From: Tenericutes bacterium ADurb.Bin239
Lineage (GTDB): Bacteria; Bacillota_I; Bacilli_A; RFN20; CAG-826
Direction of reading: 5' to 3'
Assembly (NCBI GenBank): GCA_002069815.1
Contig: MWCB01000009.1
Location: 1-52,895 of the forward strand
DNA length: 52,895 bases
The first letter of the stretch is position 1; each line of letters begins with the position of its first letter. Below are positions 7,916 to 16,534 of this stretch, one piece after another. Both the position numbers and the translations under genes were made by a program. The notes under the pieces were generated by a model, which worked only from the letters and a program-made list of their open reading frames with translations, searched no databases and was not told the origin of the DNA.

Positions 7916-9040
7916 ATGTCATACGAAATAAACATTCACGTAGATAAAACAGGGACGCTTATTACAAACGATTTCCCTTTAACTATCTCCGTTTTCAAAG
8001 AAAGCCGACGTGTGAAGTTAATTTTTACGGTTGATACTGAAATCGACAGTGAATATCACTATTTAAAGTTCACTCACCAAAAAACGAACTATTTATACAG
8101 GGTTCATGACAACGCTTTTGAAATACCTAAGGCGGTCACTGCCTGGGAGGGCAGATGGGAGATCTCCTTTATCTGCTGTGACGAGCCTTCAAATTCAAGC
8201 AATGTGATTACCGCTAATTACATCTACGCTAGCGAGCCTATTATCGCCAACATTGCGCGGGGCAATTTAGGAAACAACTCGACTACAGAAGAACAAAATC
8301 TCCTGCGCGAGTTGGTGGAAGGTACTTTTGATGAGTTTGAAATTCCTAATACGGCTTCTTTTATTGGAAGCTATTTTCTATCAAATTATGCTCAAGCATT
8401 CAAGTTGATTGTCCCTTCAAGCATCATCACGATTAAGGATCGCATTTTATACGACTCAGGATGCACGAAGATAATCTTTGAGGAGGGTTCACAACTTAAA
8501 ACTCTTGAAGACTATGCCATCTATCGAATTGCCAATCTCGGTGATATTACTCTCCCTAAGTCAATTGACACATGGGGCAAATATAACCTAAGCAGCTGCG
8601 GTTGCGGAATCGTTCGTTTCGAGGCCGTTTCAAATCTGCGTACTTTAGGCAGCTATGCCTTTTGGAGCATTCCCAATCTGACGAAATTATATCTTCCCGA
8701 TCGACTTCAAACATTGTCTGGTGGAACAGCGGTTATTAAGAGCTGTCCACAGCTAAACGAAGTTTGGATTCCAAACACCGTTACCTCCGCGATTCCTGCA
8801 ACTGCAATACAAGATTGCCCATTGCTAAATAAGATTACACTTCAAAGCAATTTCAATGTATCGGCGAACTTTTCAAATGTTGTTAATTTGACGAAAGAAT
8901 CGATCGTCCTGATGTTTCAATCGCTAAAGGATCTAAGCGGCGCTGGAGCAAAGGTGCTCACTTTAGGCGTGGACAATCTAGCAAAATGCACACAAGCCGA
9001 GCTTGATATTGCACTCAATAAAAACTGGTCACTAGCCTAG
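7916..9040 (+). CDS. BspA-type leucine-rich repeat phage adhesin
   Basis: A 374-residue protein. Residues 1-110 form a beta-rich domain like the N-terminal domain of baseplate upper proteins (BppU). From about 135 on there are BspA-type (LRR_5) repeats, for example LGDITLPKS, LTKLYLPDR and LNEVWIPNT. The C-terminus (LTLGVDNLAKCTQAELDIA, then NKNWSLA) is the typical end of phage-borne BspA proteins. Probable role: binding the host surface at the baseplate or tail tip. It is oddly placed between the terminase subunits rather than after the tail genes. No signal peptide, which fits a virion protein rather than a secreted one. Confidence 0.72.
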   Translation: MSYEINIHVDKTGTLITNDFPLTISVFKESRRVKLIFTVDTEIDSEYHYLKFTHQKTNYLYRVHDNAFEIPKAVTAWEGRWEISFICCDEPSNSSNVITANYIYASEPIIANIARGNLGNNSTTEEQNLLRELVEGTFDEFEIPNTASFIGSYFLSNYAQAFKLIVPSSIITIKDRILYDSGCTKIIFEEGSQLKTLEDYAIYRIANLGDITLPKSIDTWGKYNLSSCGCGIVRFEAVSNLRTLGSYAFWSIPNLTKLYLPDRLQTLSGGTAVIKSCPQLNEVWIPNTVTSAIPATAIQDCPLLNKITLQSNFNVSANFSNVVNLTKESIVLMFQSLKDLSGAGAKVLTLGVDNLAKCTQAELDIALNKNWSLA

Positions 9041-9052
9041 GAGGTATTGTAC

Positions 9053-9277
9053 ATGGAAATTAAAGAAGAAAGCGGACGTCACATTTTATATGCAGAAGAA
9101 GGAAAAGTCCTTCAGAGCGTAACCGATGGTTTGATTATTGGCCCGTGGCTGATCCTCGGAAAAAATGATAGCGAAATCCATTATCACGATATCGATGAAC
9201 CCATTGATGATGCTCTTCCAAAGGCGAACACTCCAAAGTTTCAACCAAAAGAAGAAAGCGCACCTATTGAAGAATGA
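9053..9277 (+). CDS. small acidic phage protein
   Basis: A 74-residue protein. AGGAGG lies 8 nt before the ATG at 9053; an in-frame TTG at 9047 is too close to it. A short beta-rich N-terminus (sensing-like sequence GLIIGPWLILGKND) leads to an acidic, proline-containing tail. Its stop overlaps the terminase start by 4 nt (ATGA), so it is translationally coupled. Small proteins like this commonly follow phage BspA proteins; function unknown. Confidence 0.6.
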   Translation: MEIKEESGRHILYAEEGKVLQSVTDGLIIGPWLILGKNDSEIHYHDIDEPIDDALPKANTPKFQPKEESAPIEE

Positions 9278-10914
9278 GTTATTTACTTGAATACATTAAA
9301 GAAATAGAGAGCGGCAATATCCGTGTTGGGAAAGAATTAGCCAGTGTTCTTAACGCTCTAAAAAGCGATATGGATAACCCGATCTATCTATATGATGAAA
9401 ATCCAGGGCGGCTCAGAATCAACTTTATCGAAAAGTTCTGCAGACATACAAAATCGCCATTCAATGGTCAACCTTTCATTCTGGAATTATGGGAAAAAGC
9501 CTTTTTAGAGGCCTCCTATGGCTTCAAAATAGCCGAGACGGGTTTGCGTAGGTTCAATGAAGTTCTGCTTCTTGTGGCGCGTAAAAACGGCAAGACGACT
9601 TTTATTGCGGGCATTGATCTTGCAGAATTTTTCTTAAGTTCCGGTGGCGTGGATATCGTTTGTGCTTCCAATACAAATGACCAAGCATCGATTCTATTTG
9701 AAGAAATTAACAACATGCGTGAGCAAAGCCGTCCCCTTAGAAACGAGAAGCGATCAAAGAAAAATATCTTCTATATCTACTCGCCTAAGAATAAAAACAA
9801 GATTAAGAAACTGTCGGCGCAATCGCGCAATAAAGATGGATACAACATTGAGGTTGGATGTATTGATGAAGTTCACGAAATGGTTGATTCCAAAGTCTAC
9901 GATGCAATTAAGCAGAGCCAATCGACTAAAAAAGAACCGCTCATCTTTATCATCACAACCGAAGGAACAACAGTAGAAGGTTTTCTCGATAGCAAACTAG
10001 AATATTGCCGCAAGATGATTAAGGGCGAAATCAAAGATATCAGAATTCTTCCATGGCTTTATACGCAAGATAGCATGGAAGAGGTTTTTGAAGATCCGAC
10101 CTCCTGGCAGAAGAGCAATCCTTCTCTTGGAAAAATAAAGCTCCCCACATATCTAGAAGACATTATGAACAAAGCAAAAAACGATCTTTCAACGCGCGTT
10201 ACGATGCTCTGCAAGGACTTTAATGTGAAACAACTCGATAGTGGATCATGGCTTACATTCGCTGATTTAAATAACGAAACAAAATATGCGTTAACTGACC
10301 TTTCAGACACATACGCTATTGGCGGAGTTGATTTATCAAGTACCACCGATTTAACTGCTGCAGTATTACTTATCATTAAAAACGGTAAGAAATATGTCGT
10401 ACCTCACTTCTTTATGCCGAGCGAGCTCGTCTCAAAAAGAGTGGAGGAAGATAAAATCCCTTATGACATTTGGATAAAAAAGGGGTTCATTACATTAACC
10501 ACCGGAAATCAAAATGACTTCTCGAAAGTTACAGAATGGTTTATTTCGATGGTCAAAGAACACGATATTCGTCCTTTATGGATTGGATACGATCCTTGGA
10601 ATTCTCAATATTGGGTTAAGGAGATGGAAGATGCAGGATTCACGATGGAAAAAATCCGCCAGGGAATCTACACCCTTTCTGAACCGATGAAACAGCTCGA
10701 GGGAGATCTCAAAAACAAAAATGTTATTTATAACGATAACCCAATCTTAAAGTGGTGCCTGGCTAACACCCAAGCAAAGATCGATCTCAATGGGAATATT
10801 CAACCGAGCAAATTAAATAGCAAATTAAAAAGAATTGATGGATGCGTGGCTCTTATTATTGCCTATGCTGTCCTCACTCGATATAAAACTGATTATGAAA
10901 ACATGATAAGTTAG
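9274..10914 (+). CDS. terL: phage terminase large subunit
   Basis: The ATPase-nuclease motor that packs DNA into proheads and cuts it. It has 546 residues, normal for the family. The Walker A-like motif ARKNGKTT is at 102-109, the Walker B motif CIDEV at 196-200 (D198, E199), and a nuclease-domain aspartate in GGVDLSSTTD at about 350. The start overlaps the upstream gene and has no strong site of its own. The portal gene follows after 8 nt. Confidence 0.95.
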   Translation: MSYLLEYIKEIESGNIRVGKELASVLNALKSDMDNPIYLYDENPGRLRINFIEKFCRHTKSPFNGQPFILELWEKAFLEASYGFKIAETGLRRFNEVLLLVARKNGKTTFIAGIDLAEFFLSSGGVDIVCASNTNDQASILFEEINNMREQSRPLRNEKRSKKNIFYIYSPKNKNKIKKLSAQSRNKDGYNIEVGCIDEVHEMVDSKVYDAIKQSQSTKKEPLIFIITTEGTTVEGFLDSKLEYCRKMIKGEIKDIRILPWLYTQDSMEEVFEDPTSWQKSNPSLGKIKLPTYLEDIMNKAKNDLSTRVTMLCKDFNVKQLDSGSWLTFADLNNETKYALTDLSDTYAIGGVDLSSTTDLTAAVLLIIKNGKKYVVPHFFMPSELVSKRVEEDKIPYDIWIKKGFITLTTGNQNDFSKVTEWFISMVKEHDIRPLWIGYDPWNSQYWVKEMEDAGFTMEKIRQGIYTLSEPMKQLEGDLKNKNVIYNDNPILKWCLANTQAKIDLNGNIQPSKLNSKLKRIDGCVALIIAYAVLTRYKTDYENMIS

Positions 10915-10922
10915 GAGGCCCT

Positions 10923-12170
10923 ATGAGCATATTTGATGTATTTAAGCGAAAGAAAAAAGTAGTGGCACCTAGTCCTGATGATGCTCAACTTTTCAAATCG
11001 ACATTGAATCTTTTCACTGACTTTGGTGACAACATTAATTTGAGCGATGTGGTAAAAATTTGCATCGATCGAATTGCGACTCACTCAGCAAAGCTGAAAC
11101 CGAGATATGTGAAATCCGAAAACAAAGAAACGATTCAAGAAAAAAATGGAAATCTAGCATATCTACTCAAGCATCAACCTAATCCCTTGATGATTCCGTT
11201 TGATTTTATTTACAAGATAGTCACTCTTCTTTATCTCAACAATAATGCGTTCGTTTATCCAGTTTATGATGATGAAACCTATGAGTTGAAGGAACTGTGG
11301 CCAATCAAGCCCAATTCAGTTGAAGCACTAAAAGATGATAGTGGAGCCCTATACCTCCGCTTTTATTTTACTGACAAGAAAAGTTTCACGCTCCCGTACG
11401 AGTCGATTATCCATTTAAAAAGATTTTATGGAGTCAATGATATCTTCGGTGGCAGTGGGGCAATCTCTGATCATAGTGCACTCCTGAAAACCATCAAGAT
11501 TAATGACTCGGTTCTTCAGGGACTTGATAACGCCATCAAGACAAGCTTTCAGGTCAAAGGTTTATTGAAAATCAATGGCATTCTCTCGGAAAAAGACAAA
11601 AGTGCTCAAAAAAGAGAATTTGACGAAGCCTTAAAGGAAGCAACCAAAGAAGGCGGAAGTTCCATCGTTCCTGTGGATCTAAAAAGCGAATATGTTCCGC
11701 TTAACGTTGATCCCAAATTAATCGATTCAGAGACCCTCTCGTTCCTTCAAAAGAAGATCATTTCTTACTTTGGCGTGAGCGAACCCATATTTGATAACAA
11801 GTATGATGAAAATCAATACAATGCATTTTATGAGTCGGTTATTGAGGGAGTAGCTATTGCGCTAAGCGAGGCATTTTCAAAGGCGCTGCTTACTAGAAGC
11901 CAACTCGAGAAAGGCGAACAAATCATCTTTTATTCGGAAAGGCTTCAATATGCATCCTGGAATACAAAGGTTCAAGCAATTGAAAAGCTGATGGGGCTAG
12001 GAATCCTATCCCTCAACGAATCTAGAGCCTTGCTAGGATTTGAACCGGTAGAGGGCGGAAGTAAGAGACTTCAATCCCTCAACTACGTTGATGCTGACAA
12101 AGCAGCAGACTATCAACTGAAAAATGATATCTTCAAGAAACCTAAGGAGGATAGCGAAGATGAACAATAA
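10923..12170 (+). CDS. phage portal protein, HK97 type
   Basis: Forms the dodecameric channel at the unique head vertex through which DNA enters and leaves. Length 415 fits HK97-like portals. The N-terminus is charged; conserved-looking stretches include LLKHQPNPLM, NNNAFVYPVYD and the C-terminal region GILSLNESRALLGFEPVEGG typical of this family. AGGAGG precedes the ATG. The end overlaps the protease gene by 11 nt, as is common in this module. Confidence 0.93.
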   Translation: MSIFDVFKRKKKVVAPSPDDAQLFKSTLNLFTDFGDNINLSDVVKICIDRIATHSAKLKPRYVKSENKETIQEKNGNLAYLLKHQPNPLMIPFDFIYKIVTLLYLNNNAFVYPVYDDETYELKELWPIKPNSVEALKDDSGALYLRFYFTDKKSFTLPYESIIHLKRFYGVNDIFGGSGAISDHSALLKTIKINDSVLQGLDNAIKTSFQVKGLLKINGILSEKDKSAQKREFDEALKEATKEGGSSIVPVDLKSEYVPLNVDPKLIDSETLSFLQKKIISYFGVSEPIFDNKYDENQYNAFYESVIEGVAIALSEAFSKALLTRSQLEKGEQIIFYSERLQYASWNTKVQAIEKLMGLGILSLNESRALLGFEPVEGGSKRLQSLNYVDADKAADYQLKNDIFKKPKEDSEDEQ

Positions 12171-12765
12171 AGAAACACGATTCTCATCTATCGAATCAAG
12201 AAAAGATGAAGAAGCTCAAAAGATGATTGTCGAAGGGTACGCAATTGTTTTTGATGAGGAGACTTTAATTGGTGATGACTCTCATGGCTTTAGAGAAATT
12301 ATCGATAAAAAGGCTCTAGCAAATACGAACATGAAAGATGTGCCCTTAAAGTACAACCATGATGACTCAACACTAATACTAGCGAGGACCAGAAATGGTT
12401 CTCTTTCTTTATCCATCGATGAGAAAGGCTTAAAAGTTAGGGCTGAACTCATTGATACAACCAGCAATCGAGACATATATAAGTGCGTCGAAGCTGGATT
12501 ACTAGACAAGATGTCATTTGCTTTTACTGTCAAAGGTCAAAGCTGGGATAAAAGTGGAGAAATGCCAAAGAGGACTATCACGGCAATTGATAGGCTCTTT
12601 GATGTTAGCGTCGTAGACTTGCCGGCCTATGATCAAACCTCCATCCAAGCAAGTGCTCGTTCTTTAGAGTTGGCGGATGCTGACCTGAAGGCATTGGAGA
12701 ATGCTGAGCAATTAAAAAAGATGACCGTTTTAGCAAAACGACTGAAAATCAAAACAAAAATTTAG
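12160..12765 (+). CDS. HK97-type prohead maturation protease
   Basis: Serine protease (U35 family) that trims the capsid precursor. It has 201 residues from the ATG at 12160, chosen because AAGGAGG precedes it; an upstream in-frame start lacks a site. The motifs GYAIVFDE near the N-terminus, PLKYNHDDS (histidine) and LLDKMSFAF (catalytic serine) follow the family order, and LFDVSVVDLPAYDQTSI is the usual C-terminal signature. It lies directly between portal and capsid genes. Confidence 0.92.
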   Translation: MNNKETRFSSIESRKDEEAQKMIVEGYAIVFDEETLIGDDSHGFREIIDKKALANTNMKDVPLKYNHDDSTLILARTRNGSLSLSIDEKGLKVRAELIDTTSNRDIYKCVEAGLLDKMSFAFTVKGQSWDKSGEMPKRTITAIDRLFDVSVVDLPAYDQTSIQASARSLELADADLKALENAEQLKKMTVLAKRLKIKTKI

Positions 12766-12779
12766 GAGGAATTCATTTT

Positions 12780-13922
12780 ATGAATTTAGAATTACGTCTA
12801 AAAGAAATTAAAACCCGCCTCGATGAAATTAGAGGCATGAGCGATTCTGAAACTGAAATTTCAAAGCTCGAAAGCTATGACAAAGAAGTTGATGAGCTCA
12901 CAAACGAACGCAAGGCAATCGAAAAGAAAATCAACATGCGTGGTAAGCTCGATGTTAACGAAATTATCGAAACAAAGAGTGACGACCATGTTGACTTAGA
13001 AACACGTGGAAAAGCCTTAAAAGAGGGAAGAACTGTTGTCGTGACTGCTGATGGAGTCTTACTCCCTGAGCATGTCGATAGCACAATCTCGCCTTATCCA
13101 TTCCGTGAATTATCTTCACTAGTGGAGCAAGTTCATACAGTTAACCTAAAAGGTGGCGAAACCTATAAGAAATCATTCGTTATTTCTAATGGGACAGGCG
13201 GTTTAACAGCTGAAGGCAATGCCTATGCTACTGCAGAACCAACCTTTGGTTACCTCACAATCTCAAAAGTCAAAGTTACCGCATACGCTGAAATCACCGA
13301 AGAGTTGGAAAAGCTCCCTGCAGCCGATTATTCGAATGAAGTTCTTAAGGGCATTAACGTTGCTTTAAAGAAAAAAATCTCAGAACAAATCTTAAAGGGT
13401 GCTGGAACTACCAATACATTTAAGGGTATTTTCTCCAGTGAATGTGAAGCTTTAGTAGACGCGGAAGACTTAGAACTCGACGCTATCGATGAAAACACGC
13501 TTGATGAAATCGTCTATGCCTATGGCGGAGATGAAGAAGTCGAAGGCGGATGCGTCCTTATCCTTAATAAAAACGACTTACGTGCATTCGCAGGTTTAAG
13601 AACTGCTGAAGGCCGCAAAGTTCACACTGTTGACTATAAGGCACACACTATTGATGGCATTCCGTTCATCATTTCAAGCCACTGCAATGCGATCAGTGCG
13701 GCAGCAACTACCGCTGGCCAATACTGCCTTGCTTATGGCCCCTTAGCCAACTATGAAGTCCCAATCTTCAGTGGGGTTGAAGTCTCAAAATCAACTGACT
13801 ACAAGTTTAAAGATGGAATCATTTGCTACAAAGCCAGTGTTTTCACTGGTGGTAACGTTATCGGTTACAACGGTTTCTTGAGAGTCAAAAAAGCTTCTGC
13901 TTCACCTGTTGGTGGCGAATAA
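12780..13922 (+). CDS. phage major capsid protein, HK97 fold
   Basis: A 380-residue shell protein. The first ~60 residues are a charged coiled coil (delta/scaffold domain) expected to be removed by the adjacent protease. The remainder reads as an HK97 capsid: SSLVEQVHTVNL, LEKLPAADYSNEVLKGI, ALKKKISEQILKGAG and the late KDGIICYKASVFTGG. AGGAGG precedes the start. The codon choice (AAC, TTC, ATC, GGC) is visibly different from weaker genes around it, consistent with high expression. Confidence 0.95.
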   Translation: MNLELRLKEIKTRLDEIRGMSDSETEISKLESYDKEVDELTNERKAIEKKINMRGKLDVNEIIETKSDDHVDLETRGKALKEGRTVVVTADGVLLPEHVDSTISPYPFRELSSLVEQVHTVNLKGGETYKKSFVISNGTGGLTAEGNAYATAEPTFGYLTISKVKVTAYAEITEELEKLPAADYSNEVLKGINVALKKKISEQILKGAGTTNTFKGIFSSECEALVDAEDLELDAIDENTLDEIVYAYGGDEEVEGGCVLILNKNDLRAFAGLRTAEGRKVHTVDYKAHTIDGIPFIISSHCNAISAAATTAGQYCLAYGPLANYEVPIFSGVEVSKSTDYKFKDGIICYKASVFTGGNVIGYNGFLRVKKASASPVGGE

Positions 13923-13934
13923 CTAGCCGAAACA

Positions 13935-13974
13935 CGGAGAGTCCTGGCCTGAAGTTAGTAGGGCCAGCCTTCCG
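13935..13974 (+). promoter_or_regulatory. hairpin after the capsid gene
   Basis: CTGGCC (13944-13949) pairs with GGCCAG (13962-13967), flanked by CGGA and TCCG which also pair. Only three T follow, so it may be a weak terminator or an mRNA-stabilising or processing hairpin that sets capsid expression above that of the downstream tail genes. Confidence 0.5.
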
Positions 13975-14029
13975 TTTAAGAGTAATAGGAAGAATTCAAT
14001 ATTAAATATTTGAAGAGGAGGTGTCGAAA

Positions 14030-14338
14030 ATGCTGCGCGAAAACATGCTTAACATGATGAAAAAGGCTTTGCTTATCCCTATAACCGAAAACTACGCTGA
14101 TGACGAAATCAATATTCATATCGCCTCGTGCCGCCAGTTACTCATCACAACTGGAGTTCCTCGTGAAATCGCTGAATCAGATGACGTTCCATTAGTGCAA
14201 GCTCTTATTACTATATTTGTGAAGACCAATTTCGGATTTAACAGCGACGGTGCAGTGAAAGAACTTCCCAAGAGCTTTGACGTCTTACTCAGGCAGCTCT
14301 GCTTGTCATCTCCTGAGGTTAGTGGAGGCTCGTCATAG
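14030..14338 (+). CDS. head-tail connector (gp6-like DNA packaging protein)
   Basis: A 102-residue protein starting at the ATG preceded by GAGGAGG; a GTG 9 nt upstream is too close. Mainly helical, with the pattern of gp6-type connectors (DDEINIHIASCRQLLITTGVP, then PLVQALITIFVKTNFG). It sits between the capsid and head-closure genes, the usual place. It joins the portal ring to the tail. Confidence 0.72.
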   Translation: MLRENMLNMMKKALLIPITENYADDEINIHIASCRQLLITTGVPREIAESDDVPLVQALITIFVKTNFGFNSDGAVKELPKSFDVLLRQLCLSSPEVSGGSS

Positions 14339-14342
14339 AAAT

Positions 14343-14693
14343 ATGATTGTGTATCCTAATTCCGGCAACATTTCCTTATTCCTATTACGTGTTAAAACAG
14401 CTGCAGATGCCCTCGGGAACCAAAGTATGCGGTTGGTCGGTTCCAAGATGGTGGTGGGGATGATGAGCTCCATCACCTTTAAGGAATTTTATGCTTCAAA
14501 AGAATCTCATGTTGCTGTTGACTGTAAAGTTGCCATCAATGCTCCTTTATACGATCAAAGTAAGTTCGTTTATGTTCCTTACGAGGACAAATTCTACAGA
14601 GTAGAACGAGCCTTTCAAAAAGGGATGTGGATGGAACTTTCTCTTAGTGAGTCTGACTTAAAAAAGGAGAATATTGAAGGATGGAATCTATAA
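14343..14693 (+). CDS. head closure / head-tail adaptor protein
   Basis: A 116-residue protein. The ATG is 14 nt from GGAGG, which is long, but upstream extension only adds residues encoded over the previous gene. Beta-rich sequence with FKEFYASKESHVAVDCKVAI and VPYEDKFYRVERAFQKGMWMELSL resembles SPP1 gp16-type closure proteins. The end overlaps the next gene by 13 nt. The assignment leans on gene order. Confidence 0.65.
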   Translation: MIVYPNSGNISLFLLRVKTAADALGNQSMRLVGSKMVVGMMSSITFKEFYASKESHVAVDCKVAINAPLYDQSKFVYVPYEDKFYRVERAFQKGMWMELSLSESDLKKENIEGWNL

Positions 14694-15073
14694 AAATCGA
14701 AGAACTCCCAAAAGCAATCGAAAAGGCTGTTCAGTCTTATGCCAAAGATGTGGAGCTTTCAATCGATAGAAGACTTGAGTTAACAGCTGATGAAATCATT
14801 ACTTACATCAAACAAAAAGCGCCAAGAACTTCTTTTTCTAAGGATCATTTAGGCGACTCTTTTTTCAAAGAATCCTACGATGAAGGAAGTAATAAAACAA
14901 TTATTATTTATTCCAAAACAAAGGGTTCGATCGTTCATCTAATAGAACTTGGCTTCAGACATCGAAGTGGTAAATATGTCCCAGCTCGTCCCTTTCTAAG
15001 ATCTGCTTATGACGAATTAACACCAAAGATGCTCGAAGATTTAAGAGAAATCATCAAAAAAGGAGGTTTGTAA
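14681..15073 (+). CDS. HK97 gp10-like tail completion protein
   Basis: A 130-residue protein; the signature near the C-terminus IVHLIELGFRHRSGKYVPARPFL is typical of HK97-gp10 family proteins, which finish the tail tube for head joining. It overlaps the upstream gene by 13 nt and the next gene by 1 nt. GAAGG is the ribosome site. Confidence 0.82.
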   Translation: MESIKIEELPKAIEKAVQSYAKDVELSIDRRLELTADEIITYIKQKAPRTSFSKDHLGDSFFKESYDEGSNKTIIIYSKTKGSIVHLIELGFRHRSGKYVPARPFLRSAYDELTPKMLEDLREIIKKGGL

Positions 15074-15417
15074 TGCTTAAGAAATTAAGAAACGTCTTGC
15101 TCACGGTGCTTCCGACAGTGATGTATGCGAGGCTCGATTATGATAATGAGCAAAATGCCAAGCCACCTTTTATTGTTTATCAGGAAATCTCTAAGCGGGC
15201 ACCTATTTATGGTGATGATAGACCGCGATACTATTTGCGAACTATTCAAATTACTTTAATCACTAAAAACAAAGATGAAGTCCTGGAAGAAAAACTTGAA
15301 AAAGCACTTCTAGATAATGACTACATCTTTTCTTTAACTTCGGAGTTTGAAAACTCTGATCACTCTATTAATAGAGTTTATGAAATTAGGCTGGAGGATT
15401 TTAAATATGCCAAATAA
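15073..15417 (+). CDS. tail terminator / completion protein
   Basis: A 114-residue protein with an N-terminal helix, YARLDYDNEQNAKPPFIVYQEIS and a long acidic helix (KDEVLEEKLEKALLD) before YEIRLEDFKYAK, the layout of gp17/DUF3168-like tail completion proteins. It overlaps the major tail protein start by 11 nt. Placement between gp10-like and tail tube genes supports this. Confidence 0.68.
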   Translation: MLKKLRNVLLTVLPTVMYARLDYDNEQNAKPPFIVYQEISKRAPIYGDDRPRYYLRTIQITLITKNKDEVLEEKLEKALLDNDYIFSLTSEFENSDHSINRVYEIRLEDFKYAK

Positions 15418-15985
15418 CAAAATTACATTCGGTTTAAGAAATGTTCACTATGCCATTGGTAGTCAAGAAAACAATGGCAGCTGGAGCTTTGATACTCCGG
15501 TCTCTCTTCCTGGCGCTCAGGAATTTTCAAGCGAAGTAGTGGGAGGATCAACAAATGTTTATGCAGATGATACTCTTTATGCTTCCTTAGTTCAAAACGC
15601 GGGTAGAACTTTAACTCTTAAATTTACTGAAATTCCGGATGAGTTCAAAGTCGATATTCTCGGATATAAGCGTCTCGCTAATGGAAACTTAGTTGAGATT
15701 GCCAACGCTCCGGTTGTGACTTTCGCTCTCGGTTTTGAATTTCAGGGTGACTTAAAAGCACGAAGAGTGTGGTACTACCTTTGCAGTGTTACGCCGATTG
15801 GGGAATCTACCAAATCAAAGGCGGACAGTATTGAAGCTAACTCAGTGAGTTTAACAATTACTGCTCGTCCAATTGAAGTCGGTGATCACTTAGTCACTAA
15901 CTGCGTGTCAGCTAAAGGAGACAGTAACTACACTAACTTCTTGACGACCGCACCTGCGATACCTGAAATTCCAACAGGAGTATAA
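15407..15985 (+). CDS. major tail (tube) protein
   Basis: A 192-residue protein from the ATG following GGAGG. It begins with KITFGLRNVHYAIGSQENNGSW and includes a GAQEFSSEVVGGSTNVYADD segment, both typical of phage major tail proteins that polymerise into the tube. It directly precedes the tail chaperone genes, the canonical order. Confidence 0.85.
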   Translation: MPNNKITFGLRNVHYAIGSQENNGSWSFDTPVSLPGAQEFSSEVVGGSTNVYADDTLYASLVQNAGRTLTLKFTEIPDEFKVDILGYKRLANGNLVEIANAPVVTFALGFEFQGDLKARRVWYYLCSVTPIGESTKSKADSIEANSVSLTITARPIEVGDHLVTNCVSAKGDSNYTNFLTTAPAIPEIPTGV

Positions 15986-15987
15986 CT

Positions 15988-16338
15988 ATGGAAAAAACAA
16001 TCAAACTCAATGGGAAGGAACTACGATTAGCTTCTTCCCTTTTTACTGTTATTTCTTATAGAAGCGTCTTCGGAACAGAACTATTCGAGGATGTTGAAAA
16101 ACTTGATATAGCATTCAAAAAGAATCAAAAAGATGTCGGCAGATTTATTGATATCTTGTTTCGTATTGTGTATGCGCTTCATAAGCCTTTTACAAGCGAT
16201 TCATACAATAAGTTTTTGCAACAGTTTGACTTTAACGTTCTTTCAAATGTCGATGAACTCACTACCTTAGCAAACACAATTGGTGAGCTTCTCGGTTCAA
16301 TTCAAAACAATAGTGGAAATAGCTCCCCACAACGATAG
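15988..16338 (+). CDS. tail assembly chaperone, gpG-like
   Basis: A 116-residue protein. The N-terminus (KTIKLNGKELRLASSLFTVISYRSVFG) resembles Firmicute tail assembly chaperones that coat the tape measure protein. Its stop (16336-16338) lies inside an overlapping +1 frame that ends just before the tape measure gene, the arrangement used for gpG/gpGT pairs. Confidence 0.75.
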   Translation: MEKTIKLNGKELRLASSLFTVISYRSVFGTELFEDVEKLDIAFKKNQKDVGRFIDILFRIVYALHKPFTSDSYNKFLQQFDFNVLSNVDELTTLANTIGELLGSIQNNSGNSSPQR

Positions 16339-16522
16339 GCCAAGAGAGAATGTCACGGCAAATATAATCTTTAACTTGGCCCAATTAGGAATTCCTATCC
16401 GTGATGCGGAATTTTTTGATATTCAAACCTATCTTGACATAGTCAAACTGCAAAAAGAAATCTTTTCTGGCGAGACCAATCGTCAAGCTTCACAGGCGGA
16501 TATTAATGCCTTTTTAGGTTAG
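16280..16522 (+). CDS. gpT-like extension, probably made by +1 frameshifting
   Basis: The frame is open over 16280-16522 but its only early start is a GTG without a ribosome site, inside the previous gene. The real product is probably a fusion made when ribosomes shift +1 near 16322-16335. In the upstream frame the codons are AGC TCC CCA; in the +1 frame GCT CCC CAC. The extension (about 62 residues past the shift) ends 12 nt before the tape measure start. The mechanism is inferred; the two-frame layout is seen. Confidence 0.65.
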   Translation: MVSFSVQFKTIVEIAPHNDRPRENVTANIIFNLAQLGIPIRDAEFFDIQTYLDIVKLQKEIFSGETNRQASQADINAFLG

Positions 16523-16534
16523 GAGGAAAGGGGT

